The translations under genes and the position numbers were made by a program. 64,000 bases of DNA from the NCBI GenBank assembly GCA_014804755.1, contig JAAUZE010000008.1:36109-100108 (forward strand), written 5' to 3'. Origin of the DNA: Lachnospiraceae bacterium. GTDB lineage: Bacteria; Bacillota; Clostridia; Lachnospirales; Lachnospiraceae. The notes under the pieces were generated by a model. The model was not told the DNA's origin, made no database searches, and was given only the letters and a program-made list of their open reading frames with translations. Position 1 is the first letter of the stretch. Every line of letters starts with the position of its first letter. This document shows, one piece after another, positions 6,950-15,776 of this stretch.

Positions 6950-9016
6950 GTGGCTACGATCAGTACAGCGATTGAATTGCAGGAAAGCATAACGGGCAAT
7001 CTGTATCAGATGTCTAAAGCTGTGGACATGAACATTTCAAAGATGGGAGAAATGTATCAGGCTATGAGTGCTTCGGTTAATACAACTTCCTTTGAAGTGG
7101 CCAGAAATTCGATCAGCCAGGTAACAATCGAAATGCAGGAAGGTGTGGAAAGGGCTAAAAGTCTGACAGACAGGATGAAAGATCTGGCCAAGGAGTATGC
7201 ATCAATGCAGACGCTGACGAAAGTGCTGAATTTGTCTGATCAGATGAATGCGGCTGCCGCCCGATTAGACCTGATGAACGATGGACTGCAGACCACGCAG
7301 GACCTGCAGAATATGATTTATCAGTCTGCAGAACGATCGGGGGGAAGCTATCAGGCAACGGCTGATGCCGTTGCCAAACTTGGAATTACGGCGGGTGATG
7401 CGTTTAACAGTTCGGAAGAAATCATTGCTTTTACGGAACAATTAAATAAGCAATTTGCGATTGCAGGGGCAGAAGCGATGGGCGTTGATGCCGCGATGTC
7501 ACAATTGACACAGGTAATGAGTTCAGGCGTACTTCACGGAGAGGAATTCAACAGCATTTTGGAACAGGCGCCGAATATCATACAGGCGATTGCGGACTAT
7601 ATGGGAGTTACCCAAGGGCAGCTGCAAGATATGGCAGCGGAGGGTCAGATTACCGCGGAGATTGTAAAGGAGGCTATGTTTGCGGCGGCGGATGAAACCA
7701 ATGCAAAATTTGATCAGATGCCGCGGACATTTTCACAGATGTGGACATCCTTTACGAATCAGGCATTGATGGCATTTCAGCCACTTCTTCAACGGATGAA
7801 CGAAGTCGCGAACAGCGCGGCGTTTCAAGGGGTTGTATCTGTGGCAGCAGCGGCGGTTGTGACGATCGCGGGTATTGTGCTTGGCATATTTGACCTGATC
7901 TCTGCGGTAGGCAGTTTTGTGGCGGATAATTGGTCGATCATAGAACCCATTATTTGGGGGATTGTGGCGGCGCTTATCGTATACAATGCGGTTATGGGGA
8001 TCGGGTGGCTGACGACAATGAAAGATGTCATAGCAAAGGCGGCTCATGCCGCACAGACGGCTATACAGAAGGTCCAGACAATTGCTTTGATGGTTGCGCA
8101 AAACGGATTAAACGCAGCATTTGCCGCTTGTCCGATCGCATGGCTTATGATTGGGATGATTGCCATTATTGGGCTCATTTATGCGGCGGTGGCAGCGGTA
8201 AATAAGCTGACGGGATCAACCTATTCGGCTACGGGGATTATATGCGGCATTCTTAGCGTAGCGATAGCATTAATCACCAATTTGTTCATCACAATTTGGA
8301 ATATATCGGTGGATGTGTTGGGGGCTTTGTGGAATGCATTTGCTTCATTTGCAAACTTTTTTAAAAATTTGTTTAACGATCCGGTGGCGGCGGTCGTGGG
8401 GCTGGTCGTTGGCATGGGTGACACAATATTAGGAGTAGTAGAAGGAGCGCTGGAGGCTTTGTCATGGATTACGCTCGGCATAGTTGACTATGCTGACGAT
8501 ATAGCAAGAATTCGCGGGAACATGAACACATGGTTTGAAGAGAATTATGGCGACCGCTATACGGAATATGTTGAAAAAGTGGATCCTGAGTTTCTTAAGA
8601 TGGAAACGGTCGATTATGACGATGCGTGGTATGCCGGTTATTCTTTAGGTGAGGGTATAGAAAATGCAATCGCAGATTTCGATCCGTTTGGTATGGATGA
8701 CAGCAATATTCCAAGCATAGGGGATTATTTCGACCAAAGCGGTTACGGCGCAGAGCTTACCGGAGACGTAGACGAGCTTGTTGAAAACACCGGAGCTATG
8801 CGGGATGCGATGGAGATCACAGAGGAAGATTTGAAGTATCTGCGCGATATTGCGGAACAGGAGGCGGTCAACAGATTTACGACCGCGGAGATCGTCATAG
8901 AGCAGACGAATCATAATAATGTTTCGGGCAAAATGGACCTTGACGGCGTAGTAAATGGATTGACGGACGCAGTATATGAAGCGGTTGACATGATAGTGGA
9001 AGGGGTGCATGTATAA
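6950..9016 (+). CDS. Tail tape measure protein
   Basis: The 688-residue protein has a helical N-terminus, a TP901-type tape-measure core (AKLGITAGDAFNSSEEII, then MSSGVLHGEEFNSILEQAPNI, residues about 135-240) and at least three hydrophobic segments between about residues 285 and 510, all typical of phage tape measures. Tape length sets tail length; at about 1.5 angstrom per residue this suggests a tail near 100 nm. GTG 6950 is preferred over the upstream in-frame GTG 6941 because the AGGCAGGTGAT site is well spaced for it. It follows the chaperone's T frame directly. Confidence 0.88.
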   Translation: MATISTAIELQESITGNLYQMSKAVDMNISKMGEMYQAMSASVNTTSFEVARNSISQVTIEMQEGVERAKSLTDRMKDLAKEYASMQTLTKVLNLSDQMNAAAARLDLMNDGLQTTQDLQNMIYQSAERSGGSYQATADAVAKLGITAGDAFNSSEEIIAFTEQLNKQFAIAGAEAMGVDAAMSQLTQVMSSGVLHGEEFNSILEQAPNIIQAIADYMGVTQGQLQDMAAEGQITAEIVKEAMFAAADETNAKFDQMPRTFSQMWTSFTNQALMAFQPLLQRMNEVANSAAFQGVVSVAAAAVVTIAGIVLGIFDLISAVGSFVADNWSIIEPIIWGIVAALIVYNAVMGIGWLTTMKDVIAKAAHAAQTAIQKVQTIALMVAQNGLNAAFAACPIAWLMIGMIAIIGLIYAAVAAVNKLTGSTYSATGIICGILSVAIALITNLFITIWNISVDVLGALWNAFASFANFFKNLFNDPVAAVVGLVVGMGDTILGVVEGALEALSWITLGIVDYADDIARIRGNMNTWFEENYGDRYTEYVEKVDPEFLKMETVDYDDAWYAGYSLGEGIENAIADFDPFGMDDSNIPSIGDYFDQSGYGAELTGDVDELVENTGAMRDAMEITEEDLKYLRDIAEQEAVNRFTTAEIVIEQTNHNNVSGKMDLDGVVNGLTDAVYEAVDMIVEGVHV

Positions 9017-9831
9017 TGAAAAAAAGTGGCTATGATTTTTACCTGAATAAATGTTTATTGCCGATCGCCCCTGAAAAGCTGCAAATTTCCATCAATAATG
9101 CAAATGATACGATTACCCTGATCAATGAGGGAGAGATCAATGTTTTGAAAACGGCGGGTCTTACGGATATTGAGTTTGAGTGCAGGATCCCGCAGACCCA
9201 ATATCCGTTTTCTGCCTATCAGTCAGGTTTCAAGGGAGCTTCCTATTTTCTCGATTACTTTGAAAGTCTGAAGGTAGAAAAGAAACCCTTCCAGTTTATT
9301 GTTTCAAGGACGCTGCCTTCCGGCAAAGTCCTTTTTTCAACCAATATGAAAGTGTCGCTGGAAGATTATAAAATAACGGAGCAGGCGTCGGATGGATTTG
9401 ATCTGATGGTGAAGATTAAGCTGAAGCAGTACCGGGACTATGGAACAAAGACAGTCAGTATCAAAAACGCGGAAGATGACACTTCATCCGTACGGGCGGA
9501 AGTAACAGAGACGCGTGCATCGGAGTCAAGCCCGGAGCCGGCAACGGCTCAAACCTATGTTGTCGTGAAGGGCGACTGTCTTTACACCATAGCGCGAAAA
9601 TTTTACGGGGATGGGGCAAAATACATTGCTATTTACGAGGCCAACAGAGAAGTGATCGGGGGAAATCCGAACCTGATCTATCCGGGGCAGGTGTTGACGA
9701 TTCCGTCAGCACCTGCGGCGGCATCTGTAGCAGCATCCGTAAACGCCCGAAATCAGCAGACGGGCAAAGCGAAGGGAGGATTCTCGGGCGGGGCAGCAGG
9801 AACGAGGGTTTATCAGATAAGCATGCAGTAA
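9016..9831 (+). CDS. LysM-containing tail/baseplate protein (XkdP-like)
   Basis: The 271-residue protein starts with a phage-type N-terminal domain (about residues 1-150, LPIAPEKLQISINNANDTITLINEGE) and has a LysM domain near residues 175-230 (TYVVVKGDCLYTIARKFYGD to IYPGQVLTIP). In PBSX-like tails XkdP has this form and joins tube and hub; the LysM part may bind peptidoglycan. Its start overlaps the tape-measure stop by one base (TAATG-type coupling). The Ala/Gly-rich C-terminus looks flexible. Confidence 0.85.
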   Translation: MKKSGYDFYLNKCLLPIAPEKLQISINNANDTITLINEGEINVLKTAGLTDIEFECRIPQTQYPFSAYQSGFKGASYFLDYFESLKVEKKPFQFIVSRTLPSGKVLFSTNMKVSLEDYKITEQASDGFDLMVKIKLKQYRDYGTKTVSIKNAEDDTSSVRAEVTETRASESSPEPATAQTYVVVKGDCLYTIARKFYGDGAKYIAIYEANREVIGGNPNLIYPGQVLTIPSAPAAASVAASVNARNQQTGKAKGGFSGGAAGTRVYQISMQ

Positions 9832-9846
9832 AGAAGGTGATACATC

Positions 9847-10827
9847 ATGGAGATAGAATTATTGATTTCGGATACGAACGGTACAAAAGCATATCTGCCG
9901 GCCGTGGAAGAGCATATTGAGTGGAGTACGGAAAGAAGGGGTACGCCCGGAAAACTGTCTTTTAAGATCGTAAAAGATGAGATCCTTGATCTTCAGGAAG
10001 GGGCGGCCGTCCGTATGAAAGTGGATGGAAAACCTGTTTTTTACGGATTTGTGTTTGCCCAAAAACAGGACAAAGATCATCTCATAGAGGTAACAGCATA
10101 CGATCAGTTGCGCTATCTGAATAATAAGGACACGTATGTCTATGAGAATAAGACCGCTTCACAGCTCGTTCAGATGATCGCCGCGGATTTTTCTTTGAAT
10201 GTCGGGACGATAGAAGATACTGAATTTGTGATCGCTTCACGCGTGGAAGATAACACGTCCTTATTTGACATGATAGAAAACGCTCTTGATCTGACTTTAC
10301 AGAACAAAAAGGAAATGTTTGTCCTCTATGACGACTTCGGGAAACTGACATTAAAGAACATTTCTTCTATGTATGTCGGGGAGCCGGGGGCATACCTGAT
10401 GATCGACGAAGAGACTGGGGAAAACTTCGAATACACATCCGGCATTGACAGTGATACCTACAATAAAGTGAAGCTGACATACGACAATGAGGATACCGGC
10501 AGGCGGGAAGTATACATTGCGCAGGATTCGGAGCATATGAATCAGTGGGGGATACTGCAATATTATGAAACGATGCAAAAAGGAGAGAACGGGCAGGCAA
10601 AGGCAGATGCCCTGTTGAAACTGTATAACAGCAAGACGAGAAAACTGAGGATCACAAATGCCCTTGGTGATACACGGGTCAGAGCCGGGAGCATGGTTGT
10701 TGTAAATCTTGCTTTGGGGGACGTGAATATCAGTAACTTTATGTTGGTTGAAAAAGTGAAGCACACGTTCAAAACGGACGAACATCTAATGGATTTGACA
10801 CTTCGGGGAGGTGAGTTTATTGCCTAA
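9847..10827 (+). CDS. Baseplate hub protein (XkdQ/gp27-like)
   Basis: The 326-residue protein fits the XkdQ/YqbQ hub family in length and place, between the LysM protein and the DUF2577 protein. Visible family segments are WSTERRGTPGKLSFKI near residue 25 and VEVTAYDQLRYLNNKDTY-like text near residue 85 (here IEVTAYDQLRYLNNKDTY), followed by the TASQLVQMIAADF helix. Hub proteins form the trimeric base on which the spike sits. The next gene starts inside its last codons. Confidence 0.85.
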   Translation: MEIELLISDTNGTKAYLPAVEEHIEWSTERRGTPGKLSFKIVKDEILDLQEGAAVRMKVDGKPVFYGFVFAQKQDKDHLIEVTAYDQLRYLNNKDTYVYENKTASQLVQMIAADFSLNVGTIEDTEFVIASRVEDNTSLFDMIENALDLTLQNKKEMFVLYDDFGKLTLKNISSMYVGEPGAYLMIDEETGENFEYTSGIDSDTYNKVKLTYDNEDTGRREVYIAQDSEHMNQWGILQYYETMQKGENGQAKADALLKLYNSKTRKLRITNALGDTRVRAGSMVVVNLALGDVNISNFMLVEKVKHTFKTDEHLMDLTLRGGEFIA

Positions 10828-11137
10828 TGCAATAGAGCTGATGAAAGTAATTAAACGGGCGGCGGTGGAAGCGGTCAGGGCAGAAAAACCGACAGAAATT
10901 TGTTTCGGAAAAGTGACAGGTGTGTCGCCGCTAAAAATCACACTGGAACAAAAGCTGACGCTGGGAGAGGCGCAGCTTGTCCTCACAAGAAATGTGACCG
11001 AATATAAAACGTACGTGAGTGGGGAAAATATTCAGGATCAGATCACCGTTCATAATGGGTTGGTTGTCGGTGATGAGGTTGTTCTGTTAAGGCAGCAGGG
11101 CGGACAAAAATACATTGTGGCGGACAGGGTCGGATGA
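10820..11137 (+). CDS. DUF2577 baseplate/spike protein (XkdR-like)
   Basis: The 105-residue protein has the DUF2577 layout: an N-terminal helix, then an OB-like part with VTGVSPLKITLEQKL and a C-terminal DEVVLLRQQGGQKYIVADRV. In PBSX-type baseplates XkdR sits between hub and gp25-like protein and probably forms part of the central spike. TTG 10820 is chosen because GGGGAGG ends 9 bases before it; the GTG at 10811 abuts that site. It overlaps both neighbours, so translation is coupled. Confidence 0.82.
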   Translation: MPNAIELMKVIKRAAVEAVRAEKPTEICFGKVTGVSPLKITLEQKLTLGEAQLVLTRNVTEYKTYVSGENIQDQITVHNGLVVGDEVVLLRQQGGQKYIVADRVG

Positions 11138-11535
11138 TACCGGCGACAGCTTTCCTTAAACAGGATTTTACAATTGAGGAACAACCAACCCATACATATA
11201 AAATGGATCCTGCAAATAGGAAAATAATAGGGTATACAGATGGGCGGGAAGCAGTAGAACAGGCAATCTATAAGATTTTATCCACAGAGAGATACCAACA
11301 TGCCATGTACTCATGGAATTACGGGGTTGAATTGCTTGATCTGTACGGCGAGCCGGTTTCTTATGTCTGCCCGGAATTAGAACGCAGAATTGCGGAAGCG
11401 CTTACGTGGGACAAACGGATTAAAAGCGTGGACAGTTTTGAATTTGATACATCAAAGAAGGGGGAGATCAGGGTGAATTGTATTGCACATACCATTTTTG
11501 GTGAGGTGACGGTTGAGAAGGGGGTGAAAATTTAA
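11134..11535 (+). CDS. gp25-like baseplate wedge protein (DUF2634, XkdS-like)
   Basis: The 133-residue protein has the gp25/DUF2634 features: the N-terminal TYKMDPANRKIIGYTDGREAVEQAIYKIL and the RYQHAMYSWNYGVELLDLYG motif, in which ERYQHAMYSWNYG matches the conserved wedge segment. Gp25-like proteins are required for baseplate assembly and sheath attachment in contractile systems. It overlaps the previous gene by 4 bp and the next by 1 bp. Confidence 0.86.
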   Translation: MIPATAFLKQDFTIEEQPTHTYKMDPANRKIIGYTDGREAVEQAIYKILSTERYQHAMYSWNYGVELLDLYGEPVSYVCPELERRIAEALTWDKRIKSVDSFEFDTSKKGEIRVNCIAHTIFGEVTVEKGVKI

Positions 11536-12734
11536 TGTATGAGGGTATAACCTATGATGTCATCCTTGAACGGATGCTGAGCCGCGTGTCAGATAAATTT
11601 GACAAGCGGGAAGGGTCGGTTATTTTTGACACCCATTCGCCGACCGCGATCGAATTGCAGATTCTATACATAGAACTGGATGCTATTTTGCAGGAAGCAT
11701 ATGGCGATACCGCTTCAAGGGAGTTTTTGATCAGGCGCTGCAAGGAAAGGGGAATTACCCCATATGAAGCAGCACACGCTGTGTTGAAAGGGAAATTTAC
11801 CCCCGCAAACATTGATGTTACCGGACAGCGGTTCAATATCGGCTCGGTGAATTATGTTGTAATCAAAAAGATTACGGACGGTGAATATCAGGTGCAATGT
11901 GAAACGCCGGGGGTGATCGGCAATCAGCAGCTGGGAACCATTATTCCGATTGAATACATAAACGGGCTGGAAACAGCGGAACTTACGGAAGTCCTGATAC
12001 CCGGTGAGGACGAGGAAGAAACGGAAGAACTGCGGAAACGCTACTTCGAATCTTTTCATGAAAAAGCGTTCGGTGGAAACATGCAGGACTATTTGGATAA
12101 GACAAACGCGATTCCGGGTGTTGGGGGTACGAAAGTTACAAGGGTTTGGAACAATGATCTTCGTCCGGCAGATATGATACCTGCTGCGAAAGTAAAAACG
12201 TGGTATGAAAACATAATCGGAACGCTGGACGAGGAAGTTGCCCTTTGGCTTTCTACCGTTTATATGGCTGCACTGGAAAAGAAACTGACAACCGGCGGGA
12301 CGGTACTTCTGACAATCTTAAACTCGGATTTTGAGCCGGCATCCGACACACTGATTCGATCCGTTCAACAGACCATTGATCCGGATGAAAACACGGGGGA
12401 GGGTTATGGGCTTGCACCGATCGGTCATGTGGTGAACGTGAAAAGTGTGAAAACATGCGATGTGACAGTGAAAACCAATATCGTTTTTGATGAGGGGTAT
12501 GGATGGACTAACCTAAAAGGCCTGATCGAGGACGCTGTTTCTGAATACCTGCTGGAACTGCGGAAAGCGTGGGCAGATTCTACACGCTTGGCGGTCCGTA
12601 TCAGTCAAATTGAAACCCGCATTTTGGGGATCGAGGGAATTGTGGATATCGGCGGCACGGAACTAAACGGAAGCGCTGAAAATCTGATCATGGAGAAGGA
12701 TGAAATTCCCGTGTTTGGGGGTGTAAGCGCATGA
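11535..12734 (+). CDS. Baseplate J-like wedge protein (XkdT-like)
   Basis: The 399-residue protein is the large wedge component of contractile-tail baseplates. The N-terminal MLSRVSDKFDKREGSVIFD and the inner text ETEELRKRYFESFHEKAFGGN with TNAIPGVGGTKV are hallmark segments of Baseplate_J/XkdT proteins. The length is typical. ATG 11535 overlaps the stop of the gp25-like gene, and the next gene starts 4 bp before its end, so the wedge genes are tightly coupled. Confidence 0.9.
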   Translation: MYEGITYDVILERMLSRVSDKFDKREGSVIFDTHSPTAIELQILYIELDAILQEAYGDTASREFLIRRCKERGITPYEAAHAVLKGKFTPANIDVTGQRFNIGSVNYVVIKKITDGEYQVQCETPGVIGNQQLGTIIPIEYINGLETAELTEVLIPGEDEEETEELRKRYFESFHEKAFGGNMQDYLDKTNAIPGVGGTKVTRVWNNDLRPADMIPAAKVKTWYENIIGTLDEEVALWLSTVYMAALEKKLTTGGTVLLTILNSDFEPASDTLIRSVQQTIDPDENTGEGYGLAPIGHVVNVKSVKTCDVTVKTNIVFDEGYGWTNLKGLIEDAVSEYLLELRKAWADSTRLAVRISQIETRILGIEGIVDIGGTELNGSAENLIMEKDEIPVFGGVSA

Positions 12735-13372
12735 TTAGAGAGGTTGACCTTGTTTCGTACTTACCGCAGTTTTTACGGGATTATAAAGAGCTGGATGCGA
12801 CACTGGAAGCGGAAGACCCTGAATTTGTGTTGGTTTGGAGAGCCGCTGACCGGACATTGCAGAACGAGTTCATTGAATCGGCTGACGAGTACGGGATTGC
12901 ACGATTTGAAAAAATCATGAAAATCCTGCCCTCAACAGAAGATACCATTGAAAGCCGTCGTGCGAGGGTCAAGAGCAAATGGTTTTCTATGATCCCCTAT
13001 ACGCTGAAGATGCTGATCACAAAGCTGATCGCGTTGTGCGGGAATACAGATTTTACGATCAAAAAAGAATATGAAGACTATCGTATTGAAATCATGACTC
13101 ACCTTGGCCTGTTCGGCCAGGTGGAGGAGTTAGAGCGGATCATGAAAGACATGACGCCCTGCAATATGGTAGTGGTTTTAGAAAATCAGGTCATTTGCAG
13201 GTCAGCCGGGACTGCCCTTGCGATGGGAAATGTATGTTGTATAGAGCAGAGTATGATCACAAATGACTTTAACAGGCAAATTCGTGTGAGCGCTACGGGT
13301 TCGGTCGGAGCCGGGACCGTTATATCTGAAACATTCGAGATGGAACAGAAAAATGAAGGAGGTAAAGTATAA
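12731..13372 (+). CDS. DUF2313 tail protein (XkdU/gpI-like)
   Basis: The 213-residue protein follows baseplate J, as XkdU (DUF2313, YmfQ-like) does. Visible features are the N-terminal SYLPQFLRDYKELDATLEAE, the central GIARFEKIMKILPSTEDTIESRRARVK and PYTLKMLITKLIALCG. This family links baseplate wedges to tail fibres. It overlaps both neighbours by a few bases. Confidence 0.84.
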   Translation: MIREVDLVSYLPQFLRDYKELDATLEAEDPEFVLVWRAADRTLQNEFIESADEYGIARFEKIMKILPSTEDTIESRRARVKSKWFSMIPYTLKMLITKLIALCGNTDFTIKKEYEDYRIEIMTHLGLFGQVEELERIMKDMTPCNMVVVLENQVICRSAGTALAMGNVCCIEQSMITNDFNRQIRVSATGSVGAGTVISETFEMEQKNEGGKV

Positions 13373-14322
13373 TGGCAGAATTTTCGAAGTTAGTCATCAC
13401 AGACACAGGGCGGGCGCTGCTTGCAAAGATGATCGCAGGGAGCGGCAATATTCGTTTTACGAAAGTATCCACATCAAGTACGGCGTATGAGGAGGCGCAG
13501 CTTCAAGGGCTTGCTTTTTTAGCTGGTGAAAAGCAGACAAGCCTTATCTCGAAAGTGACACGCACAAATGAGACCGCGATTGAAGTGGAAGCGGCGTTTA
13601 CAAATACTGATCTGACGGAAGGGTATCATATGCGGGCGTTAGGGCTATATGCGGTTGACCCCGATGAAGGAGAGATTCTATACGCAGTTGCAACCGAACT
13701 TTCGGGCTGCTGCTACATGCCTGCATACAACGGTGTAACGCTGTCGGGCATATTACTTACATTGGTTACGACCGTCGGAAATGCGGAAAGCGTGTCGTTG
13801 GAAGTCACACCTGCGGGAATTGCAACATTGAAGGATGTGCAGACGGTACAGGCGGACATTCAGACGGTTAAGGCACAATTGGGTGAGCATACCGTAGGGT
13901 CAGACGTGCCCGAAAATGCCATATTTTCAAATATGGTCGGAGCAACGGAGACGGCCGCGGGGCAAGCCGGATATGTCCCTGCACCGGCCGCGGGAGCGCA
14001 AGAAAAATATTTGCGCGGTGATGGGACGTGGCAGCCTGCGATGGAGACATTAGCCGACATTAGAGCAAACACACAGGGCGGATATGCGGCAGGTGCGCTT
14101 GCACTCAAGGAAGCGCTTGGAACGGTCTTAGAGCAGACATTGGTAGCGGGTGATACGACGCTGACATTTACAAACGATGCGATCACGGATGACAGCATGA
14201 TCGATGTTTATACGGATCCATTCTGCAACGGTCTTACGAGTGCTGCGCAGGACGGGAACACATTGACGCTGACATTTGATGCGCGAGAAAATGATGTGCA
14301 AGTGAAAGTGAAAGTGGGGTGA
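13372..14322 (+). CDS. Tail fibre protein (tail-collar fibre N-terminal domain)
   Basis: The 316-residue protein starts with the fibre attachment domain (MAEFSKLVITDTGRALLAKM, then ALGLYAVDPDEGEILYAV), about residues 1-150, which joins fibres to the baseplate. A linker helix (VQTVQADIQTVKAQLGEH) leads to a PAPAAGAQEKYLRGDGTW segment, a common fibre repeat, and a beta-rich C-terminus. This tip probably recognises the target cell, so it should set the killing or host range. It is short for a fibre. A GGAGG site lies 9 bases before ATG. Confidence 0.82.
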   Translation: MAEFSKLVITDTGRALLAKMIAGSGNIRFTKVSTSSTAYEEAQLQGLAFLAGEKQTSLISKVTRTNETAIEVEAAFTNTDLTEGYHMRALGLYAVDPDEGEILYAVATELSGCCYMPAYNGVTLSGILLTLVTTVGNAESVSLEVTPAGIATLKDVQTVQADIQTVKAQLGEHTVGSDVPENAIFSNMVGATETAAGQAGYVPAPAAGAQEKYLRGDGTWQPAMETLADIRANTQGGYAAGALALKEALGTVLEQTLVAGDTTLTFTNDAITDDSMIDVYTDPFCNGLTSAAQDGNTLTLTFDARENDVQVKVKVG

Positions 14323-14328
14323 TGGAAG

Positions 14329-14604
14329 ATGGCCTATGTTAAATGCAATGCGTTTGGTGACAACATGCCGGATACATTCTCTGTGACTGTTCCTGTGACT
14401 GTAGCCATGACATATTATCACGCGACTGGTTCGGATGACAAAGATAGTTCCAAGATCAGTATGAGCTCATCTGGATCCTCTACGATTACAATAGGGACAA
14501 AAAAGTACAATGTATCATATTCGGGATCAGCTTCTAAGTCAAGCGGTAAGACATCTTCGCTGTCGACAAGCGGGACAATTACCATAACATTCAGAAAAGC
14601 ATAA
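14329..14604 (+). CDS. Small Ser/Thr-rich fibre-region protein
   Basis: This 91-residue protein starts MAYVKCNAFG and consists of Ser/Thr-rich beta-like text ending GTITITFRKA. Its start resembles that of the next gene (MAFIRCGMSG), so the pair look like diverged paralogues with a shared M-A-aromatic-[IV]-basic-C opening. Lying next to the fibre gene, it may be a fibre tip part or accessory. No catalytic motif is visible; the function is not recognised. Confidence 0.55.
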   Translation: MAYVKCNAFGDNMPDTFSVTVPVTVAMTYYHATGSDDKDSSKISMSSSGSSTITIGTKKYNVSYSGSASKSSGKTSSLSTSGTITITFRKA

Positions 14605-14622
14605 TAGAAAGGGGGAATAAAC

Positions 14623-14898
14623 ATGGCATTTATCAGATGTGGAATGAGTGGGGGGGGGGTAAAAACTTTGACTATAACAGTATCTGGCAGCGCAAACAAA
14701 AATGGGCTAGAGTTCGCAGTACCCGCTACCCCTAACAATGTGTTTTCGGGTACTGGAACTGTCACAATATCGGTTAATGAAGAAATCATCGGAGAAATTC
14801 CCATTACTATATCTACACAGGCAAAAATGTCCGACAATCACGCGAGTACGTATATACACACATCTGCGAGTGGGTCGGGTACGGTAGTATTGAAGTAG
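14623..14898 (+). CDS. Small fibre-region protein with a 10-G tract after the start
   Basis: The 91-residue protein opens MAFIRCGMSGGG; codons 10-12 are three GGG in a run of ten G (14650-14659). The rest is beta-like (KTLTITVSGSANKNG, GTVTISVNEE, SGSGTVVLK). A strong AAGGGGG ribosome site lies before ATG 14623. Loss or gain of a single G would end translation early, so expression could vary by slippage. Place and style suggest a fibre tip or adhesin part; the function is unknown. Confidence 0.6.
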   Translation: MAFIRCGMSGGGVKTLTITVSGSANKNGLEFAVPATPNNVFSGTGTVTISVNEEIIGEIPITISTQAKMSDNHASTYIHTSASGSGTVVLK

Positions 14899-15001
14899 GG
14901 CATTTAGGCGAATTAACTGTATAAACAGCGGAGCATCTGTCCCGACACAGCATCAATATAGCGATGGATGGAACGAGAATTAGCAGGAAGGGGAAAGAAA
15001 A

Positions 15002-15463
15002 ATGTATATCAAATTTAATGAGGTGGAATCAGTAGTGCAATGCACGGTCAAGCCGCAGGGGAATGTTGCAACCTTGTAGTTCCCGCACGGCAATGATCCG
15101 ATTGGAAACAAAAGCGGATTTAAGCTGTATTTGGATGCTAAAATGCAGCACGACATCGGCGGGAACAGCTATGATGGATTTACTACGATATATCGAAACG
15201 ACGATGAAACGGCGAAAGCCAACAGCTACCAGCTTTCAAACGACGGCAGCGTATATATTGCACCACCGCCGCCCGAACCTGCGCCGGCGCCGGAACCGTA
15301 TGTGCGGCCGCTTGAAGATGTGCAGGAAAGGAAGATCGCGGAAATGAATGCGATGCAGATACCATAAATGCTGTTTACTACGGAATGGAGATTCCACACG
15401 AATACCAGTCCGAGCCACTACGGGATATGCTGAAATTGCAATCGTTAGGAGACGCGGATAAGA
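15002..15463 (+). pseudogene. Broken tail-fibre accessory gene (amber codon and frameshift)
   Basis: From ATG 15002, preceded by GGAAGGGGAAAG, the frame reads MYIKFNEVESVVQC and meets an in-frame TAG at 15077. The same frame then continues with good coding text (FPHGNDPIGNKSGFKLYLD, a Pro/Glu-rich stretch, VQERKIAEMNAMQ) to a stop at 15365. The following text in another frame (TINAVYYGMEIPHEYQSEPLRDMLKLQ) looks like its C-terminal part, so about one base is lost near 15358. Part of the middle seems missing compared with fibre proteins I recall that end in a similar YGMEIP-type segment. I judge it inactive. Confidence 0.7.
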
Positions 15464-15753
15464 GTGATCAAGCCGTTAGTGCTGTTTGGCGCTGGCGGCT
15501 TGCTCTACGTTCTGATGGAATTGATTTGGCGCGGATACAGTCATTGGACGATGATTCTGTTTGGCAAACTGTGCTTTTTTATGCAGGAATCCAAAATGAA
15601 CATATCAAGTGGGATTGTCCATTATGGAAACAGATCGTGCGGGTGCCTGTCTTTATCAAGGCGGCGGAGCTTGCGGCAGAAGGGATTGTTTTAGAGGATT
15701 ACCTGCGTTATTGGCTCTCTAGCGAAGAAAAGCCGCACTATAGATCATTTTAA
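15464..15753 (+). pseudogene. Remnant of a CmpB-type membrane protein gene (PF06541-like)
   Basis: From GTG 15464 one frame reads IKPLVLFGAGGLLYVLMELI and WRGYSHWTMILFG, the start of a small membrane protein often found by phage holins (putative ABC-transporter CmpB family). Near 15570 the homologous text moves to another frame (AGIQNEHIKWDCPLWKQI) and then jumps from AAELAAEG to the family's C-terminus IVLEDYLRYWLSSEEKPHYR. About 45-50 residues between are absent. So the gene has at least one frameshift and one internal deletion. The family is assigned from memory of the N- and C-terminal motifs. Confidence 0.68.
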
Positions 15754-15776
15754 GAACAAGAAAGGAAGGTGATGAA

